DNA from: Paramacrobiotus metropolitanus
Taxonomy: Eukaryota > Tardigrada > Eutardigrada > Parachela > Macrobiotidae
NCBI RefSeq assembly: GCF_019649055.1
Contig: NW_026570277.1
Location: forward strand, 434,001 to 498,000
Direction of reading: 5' to 3'
Length of the DNA: 64,000 bases
Shown: piece after piece, positions 11,048 through 23,000 of the stretch
How the letters are laid out: each line of letters starts with the position of its first letter
Position numbering within the stretch: the first letter of the stretch is position 1
Translations under genes and position numbers: made by a program
Notes under the pieces: generated by a model
Told to the model about the DNA's origin: nothing
What the model saw: the letters and a program-made list of their open reading frames with translations, nothing else
Databases searched by the model: none

Positions 11048-14000
11048 ATGGCGGTTGTAATTAAATTTCAAAACGCTTCGATATTCGTCACCCGCAACAT
11101 GGAACAGCAAAGCACAAGGTCACCGCTTTTGAATACATCCACGGATGACGCCATGACGGTGTCCATGAAGGAGAACGCGTCGCATTTTATCACCATCGGG
11201 ATACTGACCATCCCGACGAGTATCATCGGGACGATGGGGAGTCTGTTGACGTTGTATTTACTCAGCCGACTGAGTCGGCAGAATTTCGCGACAAACGCCC
11301 TGATTATCAATCTGTGTGTGGCCACCTTCCTGCTGTGCGGCACCAGCTCGTTTTATGACGCCTTCACCATGATCACCGGCCAGGAGGGACCGTCGCGGAT
11401 ATGCTGTGTGGTGTTTGCTTTTCTACACTTTTTGTGGTAAGCGGAAGTAATACAACTGTGCGTAATTTGCTGCGGTGCCTAATCGTAGTTAAACGATAGT
11501 TGTTGCAGATTAAACTAGTTCTTGCACAACCGGGTCTTATTACAATTTAATTGTAAACGCTTGCTGTTTGACTCCGCAACTGCATCAAACTTTTGTCATA
11601 TAAATTACAGCCTGTACTGAAAACTTACCTTTTCAAAATTTATACCAATTCCGAGATTAGTTTTCTAAATATATTAAAGGTATGGTCAATTATGTACCAA
11701 ATGAAGTTCATCCTTTTAACTTTGAAACAGGTTTTGAAATAGCCTAGTATACAAAGTACTTTATGATGCATGTTTAGTTTACATCTGCTGTCGTAAATGT
11801 GGTTACCTAAATAAAGAAGAACTTCAGTATTTTTTTACTGTTTTGTTATCTCTTTTTAAGGAATCCGGGTTAAATTTACCATTCACTAAAGCATTAAAGT
11901 AGCTTTATTCAGGTGTCAATATTAATCGTGATCGGTTGTGAAAGACTCTAGTAAAACTTTTATACAGCAAATGCGAATCAAAACATCTGAATAATTTATT
12001 GGAAATTTCATGGCTTAACCCAGTAATGGGATGATTATGCGGTACACTATTAAAAATACTCGAAAATGCAACAAAACAACCGCATTAAAATACGCAAATA
12101 GCACATATTTACGGAAAGCGAGCAAGTTTCATAACAACCTCACGGTGCATCGTCGGGGCGGATCAATACTCCAACTGTCTCCGCACCTGAACGCGTAACC
12201 CACTGCATAGTGTATAGGCACTCATGTATTAATCCCGCAGCGCTTACATGTTTAATTGACACCCCGCTATTCAGCTGAGAAGTGTTTACGGAAGTCAGGA
12301 TGAGCGGATATACGAGAATAGCTGCATATTGTGCCCGTAGTGTAGTGTTGACGCTTTGCCCACAGGTTAAGCGTTTCCGCCCACTCCCATGCGGCGATCG
12401 CCATCCACCGGCTAATTGCGGTCCTATCCAGCGACTGCACCATGTGTCTGCTGCACACCAAGAGTGTCGCCACGTCGCTGGTCATCTACACGTGGCTGGT
12501 GCCGTTTTTAGTGCTGGTCTTTCCGCTAGTGCCGGTCAGCGGCGAATACGGCTTCTCACAGGTAAACGAACACACCCGGTGAAATTAATTAAGTAGATTC
12601 TTCCGGGTTACGTCAGTCGGACCGTACTGGACAGAAATTTAATAAGCTAGGTTGTTGAAAGAAGCGGTAACGGAGTAAATTAATCGATTTTACATATTAA
12701 ATGTGCATGAATATTTACAACGAACGATGGCTGGAACATCATTTATCGAGAAATAAACTTGTAAACTGTAAACGTGAACGCGTTAAACTATAAATAAAGC
12801 TGTAAACGCGTTAAACTTGAGCTTACAAAAAGCTATCTATAAATGCTGTATGTCATGCTTAATAATTTACAAATCAAAAGCGTCTGTTTTCTCCAGCTTG
12901 GCTTTTTTTCACAATCGTTTCTGAAATTATTTTGATAAAAAGAAGTAGATGTTTAATTATATAAAAATCAAGTGTTAGTTTAATAATCAACTTATACTAC
13001 GCATTTTGTAAATTTAAAAATTGTTTGATTTATATCTGCCTATTATTATTAAGACAAAGTAGTCATCGCGTGTTCGTAAGCGCTTGAAAAGAGATTACTA
13101 AGTCCCCTTATTTATGTGACGGATGTTATGTAATCTCTTTTGCCCTTTAATATGTGTATCGAGTTTCTAAAAGTTTTCACAGTAAAACGACTAATTTATC
13201 GTGATATTTCCGCATTTACAGGTGGCATCACGCTGCAGCATCATGTCCGTCAAATCCCCCGAATATACGTACGTTCTAAAGCTGATGAACTCCTTCGTGC
13301 CGCTGGCCGTTATGACCGTCTGCTACCTGATCATCTGCGCCGTGGTTATTCGCTCCAAAACGAAATTCAACCTGGATGATCAGGCAATCCGCGGGCAGGG
13401 CGCTCGCGGGATCCGTCTGATGCGGCTGAAGGCCGAGTTCCGGGTGACACGGATTGCCTTCATTACCTGCGCCTGGTTCATTATCTGCTACATTCCCAGG
13501 TACGCTAACGGTGGGCGGGACACGGTAGACTGTTGTGTTTTGTAGTTTGTCACGCGCAGAAACGATTGACAATGTGCGCGGTTTGAATCATGGATGACAA
13601 GCATTGTTTGCTGAGTACATACGTCATCAGCCCGTTCATTTATAGAATAAACCGACATTTTTTATTAATTTATACGTAATTTTAATATTTTAAGATTTCA
13701 AGGTGCCAAGTCCAGAGTGTGTTGTCAGTGGGAGCTATAATGGTTTAGCGGGTACTACATAGTAAATGCGTCATATGCAGTTCACAGATGTACAGACGAA
13801 ACCGGCATCTCTTATTAATTCATAACGTACCGGTGCTAACGTGAGATATTAAGACACCAACGTATGAGTAATTAATTATTAATGGAGATATGCCTATTAT
13901 TAGTAATTAATGCGGCGTTTTGCAACGTAGGCGGCAGAACTAAAATTTATTAGCCAATGAGCATTTATTTAAATACATAATTGATGGATTTCGGTACCGT

Positions 14001-16312
14001 AATAATTATGTAGTGTACCGTATACTGTTACAAAACTGACATTAATAATATTCCGGTGCTCTGAAAAAATAATTGATTTATTCGTTGATTGTTATCTTTT
14101 AATAGATACTTCCGTTAAGAAGTTTATTTGAGAATTCTTAAAATCCTACTCGTACCGTGCACTGAATGACCCGTGCACGATAACATTAATTTCGCCTTTG
14201 CTGAGTGATGAATGACAAATTCGACATTAATTCGTCAATCTAAATCGGCATAAATTTTACAGTGCCATACATGGACTCATCGCCACCAAAGTGTCAGAAA
14301 TGCAGTCCGCATTTGCACAGTTTCTCATCCTAATGACCTGGATCGGTAAGTAGTACACTACACACACTACTGGGTAGACGATAATTACGCGTTACATATC
14401 ATCCCCGTAATTAGACACGCGATAGGTCACCGCAGTTTGTTTTGTAACCTAAAATCCTCTTCCTCTGTTGTGACTCGACGTCGTTTTCTCATAAACACTT
14501 TGATTACGAGCACATCCCTACTGAGATGCAGTACAACATGAATGTTTTATCAATAAAAAATTGTACAGAATTCCCGAAATTTGCGAAGCAGTAAATCATT
14601 CAAAGCACTGATGAAATGTTCATGCATATGGGAAATGTACAGGTTGTGCAACGACACCTATTGTGTACACGTTGCTCAGCACGGAGATGCGGCAAGTGGC
14701 GCACAGTGAATGGAAGAATCTGCGGGATAAAATAAATCATCATGCTCACAGGAATTCCATCCATATTCTTGTCGACGGGCCGAGCAAACCATCGGCTGTG
14801 TTTATCATTGGGAATGTGCCGCCAAGGAAAGGTCACAGCTGTAGCGGACTCTGCCACAAATCACGTGGTGGTGTACATTTGTCGCCGATCAATCACGCAC
14901 TGGTGAAGAGTAACTCACCGACGACGCAGAATCACAATCTGTCGATGGCGTAAACTGTTTTATTAAGCTTAATTAAAAGTGTTTACTATGACTACAAGTT
15001 CAGTACACACATTTGTTACTTCACTTAAAATGCTTTTCAGTTGTATAATCAAACCACGTACTATAGTGCCTTTTTATATCTGTTACTGTGACGTAAATAA
15101 ATGACAGAAAAACTTGCAAGTATATATTGTACAAAAAATATTTAGTGTGTATTTGGATTGATCCGAAAACTGATGCATGGATTGGTTTGCACGTAAATGA
15201 CCTTTACGTCGTACGCAATGCAATACGTAACCTAACCTTCTAACTCTATTAAAAATTTTTGTGATGGATTGCAAAATAGTTTCTGCTGATTAATTTGTTG
15301 ATGTACCGTATATCCGTTCTTTATAACGCAAATCATCATTCTATGAACGTATTCTGTGTATCCGTGCGAACCAACTGGTGCGGCTCATTTAACCTTCACC
15401 GGTATTGATACACATCCTCCCACGCAGTGACCCCAGCGTGCGTAGCCATTTCCGACCGGGGTGGCTAACGGACTGAGTACTCGTGGTCCCTGACCGCAAC
15501 GGAGAACATTCAACGTCAGCTGTTGATCAAAACATTAGCGTAGAAGGAAGTATGACCTCTTTACAAACCGTAAACAAATTACCCGTTCGCTTAACCCGGG
15601 AAATGTTGTATCTGTAATTTCGTAGTACACTACACTCTGTCATATGAGCATAACTGCGAATTTGGTATTCAGTAGAAAAATAAAAAAAGATTAAGGCAGG
15701 GCATTACTTGGCAATACTGTAATGGCAGTATTGTAATGACACAATTTAAACCACAGAGTGTGTGTACGGGAAAACTGTACGCGGGTAGCGTGTTCACTGC
15801 ACGTTGCAGATGCATGGGCTAATGTAAGCGGGTTCTGCTATCCCTACACACTACACAGCACACAATCTGTGTGGGCTAGGATGTGCCACCCATTATGTAA
15901 ATTTCAAGGCAGCAACTTAAATCACCTTAAATTACTTACCTGTGGCTGTTACCGGTATATACGTACTTGACAAATGTATAATAGATATAGATATATACGT
16001 ACAATAATACGTATGATAACTTGTAATGCACTAATTTTTAGGATCGTCCCCTACATTACGTGCGCAAGCGGTGACTGGGACGCTTTTTTAGCCGCGTATT
16101 CAAATATTGCCCACATTACTAATTTCCGGTAGTTTGTATTTAAAGTAGCAACGATCACCTTCAGCAGTTGATTCGTTAATTCAAACGAACTTTTTTTGTT
16201 ATCTTTTTTACGTGCCAGTTACGGATACATGCGAGACTGCGAGTACATAAAAGAGGATTTAGCGGAAGCCGGCAACATTTTCGCGGCAAACATTCAGCAG
16301 CACAGCTCGTAA
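11048..16312 (+). CDS. Rhodopsin-class G-protein-coupled receptor, orphan
   Basis: Six exons with compatible splice phases: 11048..11436, 12366..12561, 13222..13499, 14263..14345, 16092..16128 and 16219..16312, giving 358 residues. Exon 1 encodes a glycosylatable N-terminus (NAS, NTS, NAS) and helices 1-2 plus the start of 3. Exon 2 has the end of helix 3, where the usual DRY is replaced by HRL (AIHRLIAVL), and helix 4. Exon 3 has helix 5, a basic third loop and helix 6 (CAWFIICYIP, the CWxP equivalent). Exons 4-6 give helix 7 and a short tail ending QQHSS. The NPxxY site is changed to NFRYGY. I chose the exon 5 acceptor after CGCTTTTTTAG because it restores the frame with the strong GTAAGT donor at 14346. 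A second ATG lies 51 bases downstream. The family resembles short orphan receptors such as Moody/Tre1, but this is loose. Intron 4 contains a G+C-richer stretch (14600-14953) open on both strands that I cannot assign. Confidence 0.8.
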
Positions 16313-16489
16313 TTGTTCGTTACGCCGGCTGAATCACCTGTGCACAAGCAGGCAGATGCACAGCAAAGCGCAAAACAACCGCAAAGTTCGGACAGCTCAT
16401 TCACTGTTTACGACGCTCATGTAATCAAATTTCCGAAGGCAAAAGATCTTATCTTGTTTTTCTTGGTGCAGTGGAATTTTTCGCATCTG

Positions 16490-16497
16490 TATAAATA
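16490..16497 (+). promoter_or_regulatory. Candidate TATA box of the 16.6-kb secreted-protein gene
   Basis: TATAAATA lies 115 bases before the ATG at 16612 and downstream of the GPCR stop. It is a consensus TATA box with room for a short 5' untranslated region. No experimental support. Confidence 0.45.
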
Positions 16498-16611
16498 GCT
16501 AGTAGACAGATCATAGCACTTGTATCATTTTACTTCTACGCATAAAACGAGTTAACGCTACGTGTTTTTGCACCTTTCAAATACTTTAGCTTTCGATCAA
16601 TAAAGAGAAAC

Positions 16612-17211
16612 ATGCCGTCATTTTTATACGGTGTTTTTGTTCTGTTTCTGGTGCATTGCGCCGTTGCACGCCGCACCACCACCCACGCCCCGGTAACCTT
16701 CGCGCCCCTTCCGGAACCCTCAAACCCGTTAAACCGTTACTGCAACTACAGCGTCTACGATCCCAACAATCCGCAGCCATACCGCCTAATCGACATCAAA
16801 TGCCGCAACGATCCAAATTCCGAACTGAAAGAGGACAGTGTCCCGACGTCGAGCCCCAATGTGATTTACTTCCAAGCCGACAACGGCGCCATGAGCCGCG
16901 CCGTGGAGGACGCCATCCACCAGATGAAGCGCAAGTTCCCCAATCCGTTGGTCCGCCAGATTCGCGTCGACGTTGACGGCTACCACCCGCGCTCGTCGTC
17001 GCGCTTCTACGGACTGCTGGTGGCCGTGATCGATGTTAGCAATAAACTGGCGGAGGGATTGGGCGGAGATGATTACGTCCAGTTAAGCGTCACCCGGGCC
17101 GGATTACGGGTGGATGCGCGTTTTGATTCGCCGCTGGTGAAGGCGCTACCCCACAACAACGTGGTGCTGGTGCCGTGGAATTACAAGAAGAATCGGGGAG
17201 CGTTTTCATGA
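16612..17211 (+). CDS. Secreted orphan protein, single exon
   Basis: An uninterrupted 199-codon frame with a typical signal peptide (FLYGVFVLFLVHCAVA, cleavage near residue 19-21). A Thr/Pro-rich linker and a predicted extracellular domain of about 155 residues follow, with only two cysteines after the leader (about residues 44 and 64) and one N-glycosylation site (NYS). The coding part is distinctly richer in G+C than its flanks and uses C/G third positions, as expected for an expressed gene. A TATA box lies upstream and AATAAA downstream. I do not recognise a domain. Weak alternation of charged and hydrophobic residues suggests a compact alpha/beta fold. Probably a real lineage-restricted secreted protein. 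Confidence 0.75.
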   Translation: MPSFLYGVFVLFLVHCAVARRTTTHAPVTFAPLPEPSNPLNRYCNYSVYDPNNPQPYRLIDIKCRNDPNSELKEDSVPTSSPNVIYFQADNGAMSRAVEDAIHQMKRKFPNPLVRQIRVDVDGYHPRSSSRFYGLLVAVIDVSNKLAEGLGGDDYVQLSVTRAGLRVDARFDSPLVKALPHNNVVLVPWNYKKNRGAFS

Positions 17212-17472
17212 AGGGTGTAACAGTGAAGCCAATTCGTCAAGTAACGTTGTAAATCGGTGTCCTGCGAACCGAATCCATTGTGCATTTATATGATTTTCGA
17301 ACGCTACTGATTTGGTATTGTGATAGGTAATTATTTTTTGTTTGGACAAACATGTACAGTATGTGAAGGTTATTTTAATGCCGTGCTTTGATTATGGGTG
17401 TTTTCTATGAATCCGTTAATATTCTGTATATCTCACAGATGAACAGACTTGACGCCGGATCGCCGGTATATT

Positions 17473-17478
17473 AATAAA
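17473..17478 (+). terminator. Polyadenylation signal AATAAA
   Basis: The hexamer lies 262 bases past the stop of the secreted orphan protein. It is the first consensus signal downstream on that strand. Confidence 0.4.
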
Positions 17479-17832
17479 AGTCAACAAAAACAAATGGTTA
17501 TTTCCCATTTAAAATATCCACTTCCGAGCGTAGATTATACTGAAGATAGAAGCATGTTTACTGACATTGCTAAATCTGATTAAATCACTGTTTTATCCGA
17601 TGCAACGTAGGCACAAGACATTATCACGTCGAAGGAATCTGAGAATCTCTTTTACCTATTAATATTCATAAAAGCGGAATGGGCTTAAAATGCTGAAATT
17701 GAAACCAAATGTGTGTTCATAAATTTTTTATTCATATTTCTAAATTACGTGCTTGCAGTTTTTATGCGATAAAAACGGTTTTATAAATAACCCGGTTTAA
17801 TTTGAAATTATTTCTGACCGAAGTTATTAAAC

Positions 17833-18824
17833 ATGCCTCAGAAAGTTAATTGCACGCTCAAATTTCCGGAAGACTATACCAAAACCGCTACGAAAAAGCT
17901 CTGGGTAGTATTTTTGCCGTTCATTCTTTCACATCATCCTGCATATGGAGTTCAAAATTCCCCACAACCGGTAAACGAAATAACCTTCCCTTTTCGTAGT
18001 GATAATTTAACCATGGCAGAATGTCTTGAATACCGCAACGTTTCTTGCGGCGATGGGTTTTTTACGCCGCACTGCGATCCGTCAGCCGAACCTCAATACA
18101 GTCAACTCTCAAAGACGTTTTATTCACTGAACTGCTGGAGCGGGGGAACCCGTGATGCTCTTGCTGCATACGCAAGAGCCATCGTCAAATTGAGTCCGAA
18201 CCGCGCGATCGTCGTGGAACTAATCGAACGCAATGAAACTCAAGATCCACTGCACCCAGAAGTAGTGGATCCCATTCGTCAGCAAATCATCGAGATCACT
18301 ATCCACAAATGCGGAACACAAACCGTCACTTCCAAGTTGTATGACCTTCATATCTTGCCGAACCTGGTTCAGTTAGAAATCGGATACGGAACCGACTTGG
18401 TCATCCGGTGGCAAGATTTCTCTAGACTTCCGCGTGTGCGCATGGTTATCTTCAACACATGTTCCATACAGAATATCGACGCGGGCACCTTCGAAAGTTT
18501 ACAAGATCTGCAAAGTCTGATTTTAGAGAGAGGAATTAATCGTTATCTAATAGAAAGCGACCAAAACGAACCCCTAGGCGTCGTTCCGGTCACGAAACAG
18601 AAGCCGACAAGCTTGCGAATACAGTGTATAGACTTCGCTGTGCCCAGTCTTTCGCCTGGCTGCAGGATTACTTCCGGCAGCGACCCTTTCTAACGCAGAG
18701 CCGGATGGAAGGTGAGGTGGCCGTCATAGGTAATTATCGGTCTGACAAAGTCACGGTGGATGGTACTGATCTGGATATCACCAGTGTCGATTGTGTACAC
18801 GATGCCAATGTTAATAACTTAGTG
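17833..18824 (+). pseudogene. Leucine-rich-repeat secreted/anchored protein with an apparent frameshift
   Basis: Frame 17833-18693 encodes an N-terminal hydrophobic segment (LWVVFLPFILSHH, residues about 23-35), a Cys-containing N-terminal cap and degenerate leucine-rich repeats (LPNLVQLEIGYGTDLV, LPRVRMVIFNTCSIQNI, LQDLQSLILERG). The natural continuation lies in another frame at about 18620-18824: LRCAQSFAWLQDYFRQ resembles the C-terminal cap of LRR proteins. It also resembles the same region (KCLSMEHIFRWLQ) of the - strand paralogue at 20-23.6 kb. The change of frame must occur between about 18545 and 18640. No intron of plausible size fits, so I call a frameshift: mutation or assembly error. 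If the first frame is used, the product ends early at 286 residues. Confidence 0.6.
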
Positions 18825-18827
18825 TAA

Positions 18828-20083
18828 CATTACTGACCGTGGGAGCTGGTGAATAAAGCAGATTAAACTTTTTCCACACGCGTTCATGTACACAAAGGAA
18901 GATTGCTAAATTAGCAGAGTAATATGATTTATTATTTTCAATGAGGCATGTCGATACGTAATGTGTCAATACGCGAGCGCACATTTACACCAATTAATAC
19001 GTAATGCAAACAGCTGGGTTAATTAATGCGGTGTGAAGGTTGGAATGTCCTGCCATGCACCATGGTTTTTGTAACGTTGCTAGCCAAAGCAAGATTATGC
19101 AAGAACTTCATAGTGGAAGGGAAAATTTGGTCTGCGTTGGTCTGCCCGTGGGCCGATCCTTACACGCATGAACTTTTCGCACGGTGAAAGAGGCAACATC
19201 GCTCACGAGCGCAGGACCCAGTGTCCCTGGGTCATGTCAACCAGAGTTTGAGCACCAACCGGCAGCTTATCGCAAATCGCTGGGACCCAGTGTCCCTGGA
19301 TGTCAACCAGAATTTGAGCACCAACCGGCAGCTTATCGCAAATCGGCAAATGATGAGCGATAGCTCATCTCGGCACCGGACAGTAGCCTTGTTCTCGCGG
19401 CTGGTCGGATCTCACTACACGCAGCTGGCAGCACATGAGCGCATGCTGAGCAGTGAGCACTGCAGTCGACAGCTAGCATCAAACTTAACAACGTCAGTCG
19501 CTGCAGCAGCCACGATTTGTGTTGCTGTGATTTTGTGCCCTTTGGTATTCAGGTTTTTCCTATCTGTACTGTACTTGTATGACGTGTGTAACCGACCATA
19601 GCGTCCGGCCGACCAAGACGTCCGCCGTACGTTTTAGTCCTTAAAGCGATTAAAACCTTATGATTTTACCAACGAAAGTAGTACTCGCTACGGAAATCTT
19701 GGTGAAAAAGAAATCTGCGGTAACCTAACCGTGCCCACTTTCGCCGCAGATGTCGCATGCATTTATTGTCAAACAATTTTTAGCATAAAGCAACGACCAT
19801 TGTCCATGACTGGGAGTCTGGGATTTCCGGAATACTGATGCATGATTTTGTTTTTCTTATTCATACCAGTGGCAGTAGCAGGTGGTTTTTACGAATCAAG
19901 CGTGCCGAGGGCGGTTGGTATAACATGTATGCTTCTGGACAAAAGCGAAAACTGTTACTAGTAATTTTAAGTTTGCATAATCATTGAAATGCTACTAATA
20001 CATCGTTTAACAAGCAGCAAATGTGAATATCGGGGAGTATAATTATGTGATTTGGTGCACTGCCGGGAGCCCTCGTTAATTAA
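18828..20083. other. Region between two convergent LRR genes
   Basis: This holds the 3' ends of the two converging genes and a short tandem duplication (listed separately). A 126-codon + frame at 19221-19601 runs across that duplication and ends in a hydrophobic tail. I see no family resemblance and treat it as unproven. Confidence 0.4.
19214..19343 (+). repeat. Tandem duplication of about 65 bp (two units)
   Basis: The unit starting GACCCAGTGTCCCTGG and ending CAGCTTATCGCAAATCG occurs twice in a row, the second copy a few bases shorter at the GTCAT/AT step. It is a recent local duplication. Confidence 0.8.
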
Positions 20084-23000
20084 TCAGTCTTTAACTGAAT
20101 TGTTGCTTTTTTTATCCAATTCTTGCAAATATTCCAGCATCTGCCAATAGTTCCTTATTAGATGGCGCCTACCAGTAGGAGAATCTTGGAAAATGTGTGT
20201 TGTTCCCGAATGGTAATCGCTCGTTGGGATAACGAAATAAGTACCACAAGAATAATCGTCTATGTAATTTCCTGTAGGATAATCCCGTATGGCGTCGTTG
20301 TTGCGAGGTGTCTTTTGCAGCCATCGAAAAATATGTTCCATTGAAAGACACTTGCATTCTTTATCGTTCGGACATATTGGGTTCCAGTGAATATCCAGAT
20401 AGGCTCGTTCCGCAGCATAGCTCATCGTTTGAAGTACTGGTTCATCAATTGCTGTTAAATTGTTTCCAGATAAACTGACCATCTGTAACCTGGGCATCAC
20501 AAACGTGCGGTCAAGAGAGATGTTCTCCATGCTGTTGAAATCAATATATATTTCCTACAAATATAGATACACTCAGTGTTTCATAGCACCATTAGATCTG
20601 TGCATTATTTGCTGATTTTCAAAACCGTGACTGATGGGGACCAGAGTTGCGATTATGTAACCAAAAACAGGCTGAATAGTTAGTTACTGAATACATATCT
20701 AGTTGGAGAGACCTCAGTTTGCCAGGAATCTTTGCAGTGCGTATTGATGTTCCATCATATTTTTTATTCAGGAAATGAGCGACCAAAACGAACGAACTTT
20801 TGTAGGTCACGCACTATGCATGCAGTAAGGTACTAGACTACTAAGCATTAATTGGCTTAGGAATATCAATCAGCTAGTGTACGATTGGCTAAAGCCTTGG
20901 GCGTGGACGCGATGGAAATGCTGCACTCCATGTGCCTGCCGCGTGACCCGGACGATTAAACCAATGCTCAGATTGTGGATAAACTCGAGCAGGCATACGT
21001 CCAAAAGACCAACACGACTGTGGAGTGGGCAATGTATTTCCAGCTGTGTCAGGAGGCCGGGGAAACGTTGTTGGAGTTTTCCAACAAGCTGCGGAGGAAG
21101 CAATTAACTGCAACTTCCCCGGAGACGTGCTGGAAAAGAACATGTCGTCCACGTTCCTGAACGGTGTGGCCAACGATGCCAAGGTTTCAGCATCTCAAGA
21201 CCAAAGATTTCATGACGCTCGAAAAAGCCCTGGAGATGGCGCAGCAATACGAGGTGGCCAAGACCACCAAGCGTGGCCAAGCGTCCACGGAAGTGGCTGA
21301 CGTAGCCATCGTGCGAACGAATGCAGAAGGGCGTGGCCAAGGTCGCAGTCAAGGTCAATCGGCCCGATCTGGGGGAAGAAGCGACGGCACAGGCGAAAAC
21401 CGGAGGAGTGGTGGTGTGCCTGCCGGAGGGAGCAGCCCAGCCGACCGCGGTGGCGATGCCGCCGGCACCAGTCGGCTGCACGGAGGAGGTGCAGGATGTT
21501 ACTCCTGTGGCGACATGGACCACAGAAAAACAGACTGCTGGGCGAAAGATGTCCGGTGTGGCAACTGTGGTAAACGAGGCCACATCGCCAGGATGTGTCG
21601 CTCGGAACCCAAAGAGCGGGAACAGCACCAAGGCGGGAGACGGACCATGCTCATCGAGGAAGAATTCGATGTGATGGGAATCAACATTGCATCGGAGAGC
21701 GCAGACGACTCGCTGGATACAGTGTGGAGCGTGTTAGATACCGTAAGCAGAGAGCTGAATGAACTAGCGGAACGGTGCCGAGCGCTGGAGAAGCGGGATG
21801 GCAGAAATTCTGCGAATGAAGGTTCACAAATGGATCATGCAGAAGTGTTGTTTGAGGGTGAAACAACCGCCTACGGGTGCACGGCGGACGGAACCGAAGA
21901 ACGGAGAGATAGCGGTACGGCGTACGGAGACGGAATCAGCTGTAGTGCACGCCCAAGTCAAAGCCAGTGCGAGGCGACAGCCACTGTTGCGGACGCCGAG
22001 GCCGAACCGGATGTTATTCCGAATGTGCCTGGGAAGCGTAAGAAAGTGAAGCGCGAGAAACGGAAATAAGCACTACCTTCGACTTGCCAGTGGTGGAACC
22101 GAAACCGATTAACATTCGTGAAATTTTTTTTTGAATATTATTAATGTCGATTTTGTACTTATTTTTTATTTTTTGTGAGTGGGTTCCCCACTGGGGGGAG
22201 ATGTGACGTAGCAACCACATAGTTGCCATCAATTGTGGTACGCTGTATGCGGTCACTGTGTGCTGTAAGGTTGTGCAGTAAAGTACTAAGACGTGACAGG
22301 TAGTTTTTAAAAGGTCAAGGATTCATTTAAAAACCAGATTTCTTGTGCAAGTCTTTCTTGTCACCAATACCACCAAAAGATTATTGTTTGCTTAAGAAGG
22401 TGACATGAAGGACTGATACTTGTACGGAAATGCTGCTTTTTAGATCCGTCGTCGGCAATTTAAAACCCGTCCAACGCGGTTCTCTAGGGGCTGTATTGTA
22501 TTTTCATACAATACAGACTACACAGTATCTTCACTGTATGCAATACAGCGAAGCCCTTGAGTAGGGCAGTGACCCGTCAAATGCGTTACCAAATCCAACG
22601 ATACAGACCGCATATTCAGCGGCGAACACTACTATGCAGCATGCATAGGTAAGTGCATTTTTCGAGGTGAGCGCGCCCAGCACATCAGCCGAAATTAAAT
22701 CACTTGACAGGAGCCGTATACAATTTGATATTTACGATTTCCGAACACCTATAATGACCTATCCGCAAGTTCTATGTAAATTCTGACCCATACTGTCAAT
22801 ATCACGCTACGGTCCGTTCATGCAGTGCCCGCAAAAAGCGAGTGCGCTTTCTAATTATTTCTCGTAAGTTAAGCTGGGCCGTCACCTTCCTATAAAAATT
22901 AGAACAGTTTCACGTGTTACGGTGTTACCTGAATTGTTTCTGCAACAGGCTCAAATACTGCCCAGTCGAGATTCACCAAACTGTTGTGTTTGGTTATAAA

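Noticed and set aside
14600-14953. Open frames on both strands in GPCR intron 4
   Set aside because: Possible relic, but neither strand shows a recognisable motif or a splice phase that fits the GPCR.
19221-19601. 126-codon + frame with a hydrophobic tail
   Set aside because: Begins in a recent tandem duplication and lies between convergent 3' ends; composition not convincing.
22014-22256. - strand frame over the end of gag and the LTR start
   Set aside because: Overlaps a better supported gag/purine-tract/LTR arrangement on the other strand.
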